Shown in pieces: positions 55,961 through 64,000 of a DNA stretch of 64,000 nt (the first letter of the stretch is position 1; each line of letters starts with the position of its first letter). The DNA is taken from positions 3,428,265-3,492,264 of the forward strand of contig CAJINV010000007.1 of assembly GCA_905178155.1 (NCBI GenBank). The letters are read 5' to 3'. The notes under the pieces are model-generated. The model was not told the origin of the DNA, did no database searches, and saw only the letters and a list, made by a program, of their open reading frames with translations. A program made the position numbers and the translations under genes. Source of the DNA: Amoebophrya sp. A120 (Eukaryota > Sar > Dinophyceae > Syndiniales > Amoebophryaceae).

Positions 55961-57037
55961 ATGTCCATCCTCAAACACATCGACATTCTAAAGCAGGAGT
56001 GGCGCATCGTGCTTGCCTCCAGCTCGCCGCGACGCAAGGAAATCTTGGGCGAGCTGCAGCTCCCCTTCGAAGTGATCACTTCCGCGGTTGAGAACAACAT
56101 GTCCGAGGAGGAGCGAAAAACCCTCCGCAACCTCGGTGCGGAGAAATACACGGTGGAGCTGGCAAGGCGGAAGTGCCTTGCCGTCACGGGGAAGGTTCTC
56201 ACAACGCCCTTGAGGAGTGAGGACGACAGGAGAAAGCACGTGCTCGTGATCGCTTCAGACACCTGCATCGAACAGGATATAATAGAAGAGGACACAGGCG
56301 ATGGTTCCTGTGTACCCGAAGATTATGATGAAGCTGCACTTCCACATGACAAGGGAAAAGCAAAACAACGAAAAGCAGGACAAGATGAAGATGGTGCAGA
56401 TGTTCTTGAACCTCCAGTCGACCCCGATGCGCACGACAGCACAAGGACAACTGAAAGACAAACAGACCAGAAAACGTCGAAAGCTGTAGAAGACGCAGCT
56501 GCTCCTGGAGCTGGAGCAACAGGGAACACATTAAAAATTCCGCCAAGCCTATCTCAGAACAGGACACCAACAAGAATCCTGGACAAGCCAGCAAATCCCG
56601 ACGACGCGGTTCGAACTTTGAAGACATTACGTGGAAAATCCCATCGGGTCGTCACGGGGGTGGCGCTGTGCTGGATTTTCGCGAATAACCCCCACAACCC
56701 GGATTCGAAGGACGTCACTGTGCGAGACCTCTTTGCGGAGACTACGATTGTGAAATTCAGAAACCTCAGTGATCTTGCAATAGAGCGGTACGTTGCCACC
56801 GGGGAACCCTTGGACAAAGCCGGGTCGTATGGTATTCAGGGACTTGGTGGCTTGCTCGTGGAAGGCATACAAGGTTGCCATCGGAACGTGATTGGCTTCC
56901 CACTGAGTGCAATTTCGGAAAAAATTGCGGGGAGATTGGATGAATATACGGAGGGGAGGCTCAAAATGCAGTTCAACGTGGACGTGAGACAGCCTGCTGG
57001 AGCTTCTTCGTTCTCCGACGCCGCCGCAGCCTACTAG
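55961..57037 (+). CDS. Maf/Ham1-type nucleoside triphosphate pyrophosphatase
   Basis: Intronless, 358 residues from the first ATG. The Maf signature LASSSPRRKEIL appears at about 18-29. VIASDTCIE holds the general-base Asp of the family. Then follow LRGKSHRVVTGVAL and YVATGEPLDKAGSYGIQG near the C-terminus, with GFPLSAI last. Between the Asp motif and LRGKSH lies a low-complexity acidic insert of roughly 100 residues that bacterial and animal Maf proteins lack. The family hydrolyses non-canonical or modified nucleotides such as dTTP, UTP or m7GTP to the monophosphate plus pyrophosphate. Which substrate is used here cannot be told. Confidence 0.93.
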   Translation: MSILKHIDILKQEWRIVLASSSPRRKEILGELQLPFEVITSAVENNMSEEERKTLRNLGAEKYTVELARRKCLAVTGKVLTTPLRSEDDRRKHVLVIASDTCIEQDIIEEDTGDGSCVPEDYDEAALPHDKGKAKQRKAGQDEDGADVLEPPVDPDAHDSTRTTERQTDQKTSKAVEDAAAPGAGATGNTLKIPPSLSQNRTPTRILDKPANPDDAVRTLKTLRGKSHRVVTGVALCWIFANNPHNPDSKDVTVRDLFAETTIVKFRNLSDLAIERYVATGEPLDKAGSYGIQGLGGLLVEGIQGCHRNVIGFPLSAISEKIAGRLDEYTEGRLKMQFNVDVRQPAGASSFSDAAAAY

Positions 57038-58147
57038 TTCTTCGACAATCAACTAAAACTATGCTTATCTTCCCCGATGTGTGATCATGCAAGCGACGTC
57101 AGCCTGGTTCAATGTTTGATATATGATTTTGATCGCTGCCTACACCCAGTGTAAGTGAAGCAAGCGCGAGCAATAAAACGTCACCGAGGAGGGGGTGAAA
57201 TGTTGCCACCGATACGGCGGTAGATAACATGATGAAACCCCGTAGCTGCAGCTGCGTGTTCTGTGCTCGTCCTCAGAGTGCTACGTTTGGACCGAGAGAA
57301 ATACGAGAGAGTTTTCAGCTTCAGGAGTGCTAGCGCGAGACCTGCAGCAAGTTTTGTTGAGCGGAGTAGAGATCATGATTCAGCATGAACAACCAACAAT
57401 TAGCTTTTGCGCAAGCAGGAAAAAATGTAGTTTGTATGGCTCCGTTTCGCAACGCGACCTCAGGCTGCGACCGATCCAAGAACCGGTCTCTCAGATTCCT
57501 TTTTTTGTGTCTCTTTCATCTTTGCGCTGTCGTGAAAGTGCGAATCTGTTCTCCTTCTTGCTACAGGACTTCCTTGTTTTACATTCCAATACTCCCATGC
57601 ACAACGTCTCTCTGTATGTAAAAAAGCAAACAATTGTTGCCTGTGCACCACATTCATGGAGTTTTTTGCCTGCATCGGTCGTTCCTAGAACTAGATGTGT
57701 CAGAGTGCTGCTGTCGAGTCCACCATCAATCATTTTTGTCGCCTCCATCATCAAGAAAACATGCACCTCCCCTGGATTACCACTTGTTAGCTCGTTTGTT
57801 TTGCACATCGTCGTGGTCCAACAGAGTTCCCACAATGTTTCTTGCTTTCCTTGAAAACCCACCTGGAGAAGTCGACGCAGAGGCAGCTACTGAAGCGGAA
57901 AGCGAAAGAGGACCAAATCGAAACCACTGCTGGGACACTTGTTACAACTACTGTCGCGGACCGCAGAGGGGAGACCACGGGAGGACAAAAATTTGTAAGG
58001 AAGGGAGTACTTGTACTAGAGAACCGCGGCACCAGGGCAGCAGGAGCAACATCGGCAGCACTTCTGTTGCATCTTCTCGAAACCACTGCGTCGTGAAAGA
58101 TCACGGACGAGCATCGTATCCTTGCAACTTCCTCCGCGAAGAGCATC
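57038..58147. other. Intergenic, no gene seen
   Basis: Long frames exist (for example 57634 to beyond 58147), but they run into the next gene in another frame and have Cys/Arg/Ser-rich composition typical of shadows. I see no gene. Confidence 0.4.
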
Positions 58148-61100
58148 ATGGGAGCTGCGTGCTCGACCGCCAACTTCAAGGCGCTCGCGTTTTCCAGCTT
58201 TTTCGTCGTCGTCTGGCAGCTGAGTCTTTCTTCCATTTTCGTGCAGATCCGGAAAATCGCGAGTCTGCCGGTGGAATGGACGCAGCCGTATATGTTTACG
58301 GAGTGGTCGCACTTACCACACCGGAATTACTACAACAGCAACTACGCGGCGGCAGTGGTCTATTCAGACGGAAAAGAAGAAAAGGGACAAAATCTTCATC
58401 AAATGTCCACATCAGGCACCAGCGGAAGCGGAGGCACCTCTACCAGAATAGATGGAAAAGTAAAAGAACAAAGCCAATCCAGCAAAACTTCTTCGGTCGA
58501 GAACAAGTGGCAGCAGCGGTTGCGGGGCCGTTGGGTGCGACCCTCGCTGTTAGACGTGTTCCTTTTTCACGACCCAGAGAGCTACAACCGTCCGTACTTG
58601 ATGCGGTTACAGGAAGGCCACACGATGCACAGCTGGAGAGATTTGAAGACGCAGGAGGATCAGGAGAAAGAAGAAAAAGCGGCTTTGATAGCGGCCGCCG
58701 GTGCTGGTACAACCAAGATGAAGAGCTCGCCCGCAGCGCATAACAACGACGCTATGACGACAGAAAGTCAAAGTGAAAGTCACAGCTTAATGTCTCGTCC
58801 TCCGCCGTCCAATCCGAATGAGTCCGCGATCGCGTTCCTATTTCTCCTGATGCGGGAAGTGGACACGGCGAAGATGTGGGATTTTTTCTTCGACAAAAAG
58901 TTCAGCCAAATGTTCACCATCTACGTCCACCAAGCCGCCGAAAAGTCCGGCTCGGTGCTGGGCTGGGAGCAGGTGTGGGAGGAAAACAGCAATGAGCCGG
59001 TGTTGAAACTGCCGCCCGTTGGGATGCGTAGGGTCGAAAACCGACCTAGGCCGGTGGTGAATTCGACATCGAAAGGAGGACCACATCTTCAAAGGTCTTC
59101 CTCGCGCACCTCGGCCCGTCTTTTCGCGAAGCACGTTTCCTACACTGTCATCGAGCGCCAGTATTCCAATTGGTGTGCTTTACTCGCCGCACAGGTCGGG
59201 CTTTTTCACCGGGCGCTGTTCGAAACGAAAAACAAATTTTTCGTGCTTTTATCGCAGAACCACTCCCCTCTGGTGCCCTTTCCCCAGTTTTTCCAGAACT
59301 TATTCTTCTCCACATCCTCTTCCGCTGGTGCTGCTTTCACCTCGACATCGGCAGGAGTTGCTTTATCTTCAACACACTCTCCGATGAACAAAAACAAGCC
59401 CTCCGCGCACGATGAAAAAGACCACCAATCGCGGTTTTGTTTCGCGGGCACCGCCTCCTACGACACCCCGTCTGGCTGCAGCTACGCGGCCTGGGCGCCG
59501 TGGGGCGGCCGGTATTTGCTGAAGCACCACCAGTGGATCATTCTGAACCGGCGCCACACGGAGCAGCTAGCGACTTCCGCCTTCACGAGAGAGCTCTTCA
59601 AAAGTTACAGACGCTTGTACACCTTCGCGCCCCTCTGTTCCGACGAGGTGGTGCCGGCGCTGGCGCTTTTGACGAAAGTTCCGAAGTTCGCGACTTCGGA
59701 GCAAACCTTCGCGGCCAACAACATCAAGCAGGAATGCACGACATTCGCGTATTGGAAGGGGTGTCTGTACCAGGAGACGAGGGTCTTGAAGGACTTTGTC
59801 ATCGGCGAGGAAGTCGTGGTCACAGACGACAGCAGCAGCGCCGATGGTCGCGGCCCAGGTGGACACCAGCACCAGACCGTGTTGGTGGAATCCTTGCTAG
59901 ACGAGAGGGAACAGGCGACCGAAAAGCAGATGCTTCGTGATCAGCAGAACATCAAGGAAGTGGGGAAAGTAGTGAAAACGCAGCTGAAACAGGGACAGAA
60001 GCTACTCACCGCATACCGATCCGAGTCGTCGAAAATCGCGACGCAGATTGATTCGAAACTGAAGGAGTTCGACTCTGCGGCGGATAAAGTTTTGATGAAG
60101 GGAATCGAAAAAGTCTCGGAAGGCGGGAAAAAATTGCTGGATGCGGCGACAAGGAGAAGGGTGGGAGAAAGTAGTGAAATTATGGGAGATGATGATAAAG
60201 GAATGCACCAGATCATGTTGAGCAGAAACCTTGCTGATACGGAGAACAAAGAGCCAGTACCCAGCGCGCCCTCCACAACATCATTCCCTGCTGCGGCTCC
60301 CAGTGTAGTAACAACAAGTAGTGTATCAACTACTTTATCTCCAGCACCACCAGCGACAACGCAATTGATCAACAGCAACGGCAAAGTCGGTTTGAAAACA
60401 AGGAAAATCCACGTGAACGACGGCATGGTGCATTTTGACGAGAAAAAGAACATCCTCTACTGCAACATCTCTCACCCGTTTTTCGAACTTTTACAGCAGA
60501 AGGATTTTCATCTAGACCCGAGGTGGATTCATCTAGTCGAGGAGGATAGTACTTCTTCGTCGCAACTGTTTGACCGTGCTGGAGGCAACAACAGCATGAC
60601 GGCTGGAGCAAAACCTGGTAACAGCACGACGGTGACTAGTCCGTTCTTTTCCGACTTCACGACCGGGTTTTCTTCCTGGAACGAGACTCTGGCGTATTAC
60701 AGTACCTGGTGGCTGAACACATTCAAAAACATCTCGCTGTTCAACGCTCTCGCGCTGACAAACACCACCACTGCAATAAATACAACATCAAGTAGGTCGT
60801 CTGCATCCTCGACAGTGCAACACCCGAAGCAGCACCCCTTTGAGCTCATGTCGGACTACGGAACGCACATCCACTCGTTGTTCACGAATTCTCTGAAAAA
60901 GCCATCCCTTCTCCTCTCCAGCGGGGCCTCCGACGCGATGAAAACGGACGATGCGATGAAAAAGGACACACACCCCGGGACTTTGTTGATCAAGAACCGG
61001 GGCGCGTTTGCGGAAAGGCTAGTCCGGTCCGGATATCTACTCGCTCGGAAAATGGGGCCGTTTCCGTTGATTTCGTTTTGGACGCGAGAGGAGCAGGAGT

Positions 61101-61897
61101 CCGTAAACTTTGAAAATTTCTACGACAAAGTGCAACTGAAACAGTCAGGCGGGAAAAATGGTGTTCAGCAGAACAGAGAGGTGAAGACGAATACGAAACG
61201 CTTGAGCACTGCGAAGATTCGAAGGAGGAAACTTTTGCGTCGCCGGGCGGTAAGTCGTACGAGAATTTCTGGCTCGAACGTCGACGAGCAGATGAAAAGC
61301 ACATCTGAAAATGAAAATGCTCTTCTTGCTCGTACTGCTGCATCACCAGCAAAAAATCATGGAAAACGAATCCTAGCCGCCTCGCCTCCAAGTACTCCCG
61401 ACGAAGCAGAGTACTTCTTGCCCCGGCTTCCGAAAGTGCCACCATGGATGAACAGGAGGATCGCGATCGTGTTTGGCTACCCGCGCGTGGACGACCTCTT
61501 CGAGGACGGGAATTTCATGTAAGGGACGTGTTTCGTGTTGGTTTTGATGCGCCATGGTATGCTGTTCATTTAAAAGCCCTGCTGCTTGTGTGTGTTGCAA
61601 GTGCATTAGCCCAGCTTTTCAGCATAGTAACAATTACCAAACATATACGACAGTTACCACACCTCCAAGCTCTGGCTCCTGGTTTGGGACTGGATCGAGC
61701 CCTTTTACGCGACCTGCTTGCTCTGGAGCTTCACCGGTTTTCTCTTCTACAAGGTCGTGATCAAACAGAAGTATTGGCGGTTACTTTTCCTGTCCCTCGT
61801 GCTGTTCTACGGCGAGCTCTGCCGGGTGTTGCACTCGTTGCTAAAGCTGGAGGGACGGGACTGGTTCTTGACCCGACTGGAAATGGACGACTTGTAG
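58148..61897 (+). CDS. Core-2/I-branching (GT14-like) glycosyltransferase
   Basis: Exon 58148-61518, then a GT-AG intron (GTAAGG donor) and exon 61654-61897 give 1204 residues. The start MGAACS fits an N-myristoylation/palmitoylation signal and precedes a hydrophobic helix (about 12-33). The branching-enzyme domain follows: AIAFLFLLMREVDTAKMWDFFF (about 227), TIYVHQ, FVLLSQNHSPLVPF (about 364), CSYAAWAPWGGRYLLKHHQW (about 443) and LCSDEVVP (about 497), where the family has the PDE catalytic region. Low-complexity spacers follow. The last exon adds two hydrophobic helices (WDWIEPFYATCLLW and RLLFLSLVLFYGELC). The predicted role is adding a sugar branch to a glycan in the Golgi. The acceptor is unknown. 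Confidence 0.85.
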
Positions 61898-62639
61898 GAG
61901 CAAGTAGAGAAGTGGCGAACGGCAGGACGACCTGAACTGAACCACACGCACACGCGTAGTACCTGCTGTAGACTAAAACCCAAAGCGTCCGCTCTCTTCT
62001 CAAATAATTAGCATATTTTCTCGCCGTTTGCGCCACAAGCGGCAAGGGGCACGCTCAAGTGTGTGTACAAAAATGCCTCCGCCGGGACCGGAACGAAGAG
62101 TTTTTGAAGAATGAACCGCATAGGAAAGATCGCCATGTCTGTATACTTGTAGTGCAAAACGTCCTGATCGTCATCTGTATTGCCGCATATTCCATGACCA
62201 AACAACATCAATGAACTCACTGACGATGTACCAGAGTCGAGCCGCCCAGTAACCCTTCAAAAGAACACTTACACTTCCTGAATAAAAGATGGATCTGCTG
62301 TGCGTTCGACCTTTCGTGAGTCAGAGTGAGTGATCATTTGAGTTGTTATTGTTTCCTCGAGCGGATGCGTAGTGAGCATGAGCTGTGAAGACACCAGTGC
62401 GCGTGATGATCTTTTTCGGCTTAAGAATCGTGTCGCTATCGGCATTGTGTCGTAGAACCTGGTCGGCAAGATGCAATTCGTGGCGCACTTGCTGCTTTTA
62501 ATTTCGTTCTTAGACCGATCGCACCATAGAGATAGACACATGAACTTCCGGAAGAAAAAGAATCAAGAAACAAGTGAAAAAGGAAAGCGGCGTTGTAAAA
62601 GTAGAAGCCTATCAAATTCAAGATTATGAAAAAGCAAAT
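61898..62639. other. Intergenic spacer
   Basis: No convincing gene. A frame continues upstream of 62640, but the first ATG in it is at 62640. Confidence 0.4.
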
Positions 62640-64000
62640 ATGACTGCTAGCAGCATCTCTTCCAAGTTCATCATGCGGATGAGCTTCGTGATGTTTTACC
62701 GGTTTCTCTTCGACGAGAGTATCGGAGTCCTCACCCTGTTCCACCTACTTTTCTTTCTCACCCTGAATCCGCAGCCCATGTTGACCAACGGCCTGCAAAT
62801 CCTGGAGCAGCAACCCTTACCTGGCCAGCCACACACCAAAACTACCAGTGGGGCATCCGCTGTGGAACAAGAGCTACTGTCTTCGTCACGACCGCATGAA
62901 TCTTCACACGGTTCTTTGCGCACGGTTCCGAACGGGGCTGCGTCAATGACAATGTCCAGGAGAAATGGCAACCTGCGGGGCAGCAAAACGCACTACGTCG
63001 CGAGCCACGACGGCCATTGCGCAGACGGAGAGTATTTTGACCGAAACTCTCCAACCGGGTGTGTGCGAGCGCATGAGGCGGGGGGTTCTTCTGCCAATGC
63101 AGATGCCGACAGCATGGTGAGCAATTACGTCGATGACATTGCAACTGCAGCGGCAGAGTCGTTTCTCGAGCTTCCCAGGGCAGCAACGAGTAAATATGCT
63201 TTGATCTTGACGTTGAGCTGATCATTCTTGTGCCTTCTTAGTATCGGTTCTATTTCTTCGCTAATGCTAGCTAGCTTGTTGTCGTATGCTAGCTTTTAGA
63301 TGACCACACATTATTTTTCGAGATCGACGCATGAAGATGTTTTTCTTTGCACACTTAACAGCTCTCGACGACGATTCTGTTTCCGAGCTATCTGCATCCT
63401 CTTCGCCGCCGACGACTGCGGAAGACTTCAAAAAGGACAAGGACCTTTTTTCAAGGTCCGGGGGCTCGGGAAAAAAGCCGAAGAAGTTCGTGGACATTGT
63501 GAAGAACCTCGCACAGAAGGCCAGTAGCAAGAAGGAGAAGAAAGAGAAACATCACAAGCACGATGAAGATCAAGATGTTGAGCGAGGGGATGTTGAAAAC
63601 CAGTCCAAAGCAAAGAAGACTGCAAAGGCTAAGGGGAAAGCTAAATCAAAATCACGCGCGCTTGACCCCACGCAGGACACGGAGGTGCGCGTGCGGGTGA
63701 AATCCAAGCCCGCCGGAGAGATCTTCTTCAAGTTCGGCAAACCGCCACCCACCCCGGGCCGCGGCGTCACGTACGCCGCGCACCGGGCGCCGCCCATGAC
63801 AGCGGACGGCCAGCCGGGACCTGTGACCGACGTGCGGATGCAGGCCTTCAAAGTCGGCGACACCAAGCCGGATCCGCCACGCCCGAAAGCGATTCTGTTC
63901 GGACCCTTGCCAGGCAGTTCTCCATCTTCGCTGTCGAGTCGAGGACCGGTAACAAGTACTGGCGGTGCAATGCCAATGCCAATGTCTACAGCAGGAGGTG
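62640..64000 (+). CDS. Unknown membrane protein, 3' partial
   Basis: Exon 62640-63189 joins exon 63362-64000 through a GT-AG intron (GTAAAT donor) in matching phase, and the frame is open to the window edge. Residues about 12-42 form a hydrophobic segment (FYRFLF, then GVLTLFHLLFFLTL), probably one membrane helix or signal anchor. A disordered Ser/Gly/Asn-rich stretch is followed in the second exon by acidic and then Lys-rich sequence (KKEKKEKHHKHDED). A more ordered region comes next (TEVRVRVKSKPAGEIFFKFGKP, then VTDVRMQAFKVGD). I do not recognise it, and the C-terminus lies outside the window. Confidence 0.7.

Noticed and set aside
57634-58743. 369-codon frame overlapping the glycosyltransferase start
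   Set aside because: It has Cys/His/Arg-rich shadow composition. The overlapping frame from 58148 has recognisable glycosyltransferase motifs.
1-64000. tRNA, rRNA, snRNA or spliced-leader RNA genes
   Set aside because: I looked for conserved boxes and leader sequences by eye and found none I could support. A covariance-model scan would be needed to be sure.

Overview
The window is nuclear DNA of a protist with intron-rich genes. I infer a dinoflagellate-lineage alveolate, most likely a syndinian such as Amoebophrya. The reasons are: short genes broken by many small introns; almost all genes on one strand; a dynein-assembly factor that implies motile flagella; and nine introns that look like inserted transposable elements (introners) removed at non GT-AG borders, a trait I recall from Amoebophrya genomes but could not check.

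Layout, left to right, + strand unless stated: a UIM-containing coiled-coil protein (1-4121, 5' end missing); a 5.6 kb element with terminal inverted repeats that encloses a 256-bp satellite (4469-10109); an unknown acidic protein with two introners (11522-13599); a C2H2/UIM protein (15015-17738); a PP2C phosphatase (18283-19785); a membrane F-box-like protein (20381-22552); a divergent protein kinase with one introner (23794 to about 27353, perhaps further); a very long Pro/Ser/Gly/Arg-rich protein (29447-33685, 5' exons uncertain); a KH-domain RNA-binding protein with one introner (35200-37254); a tentative minus-strand gene (40775-40078); an unknown 509-aa protein with two introners (40940-44273); a helical, TPR-like protein with one introner (45651-48941); a MAP-kinase-like kinase with two introners (50031-52126); DNAAF11/LRRC6 (53235-55109); a Maf-type nucleotide pyrophosphatase (55961-57037); a core-2/I-branching (GT14-like) glycosyltransferase (58148-61897); and a 3'-truncated unknown protein (62640-64000).

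The main result is the introner set. Each element starts with TAT and ends with ATA or a close variant, has terminal inverted repeats of about 15-30 nt, and sits between copies of a 5-bp target duplication: exact in four cases, four of five bases in four, eroded in one. Removing the element plus one duplication copy keeps the reading frame in all nine cases. For the MAP kinase it restores the conserved run [14 protein letters not shown]. In the eight elements with a clear duplication, no frame-preserving cut within it gives GT-AG. More than twenty other introns in the same genes are ordinary GT-AG. The 5.6 kb intergenic element has the same design (TIR starting TATCC, 5-bp duplication TCTCT), which suggests a shared mobilising machinery. 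No transposase is visible in the window.
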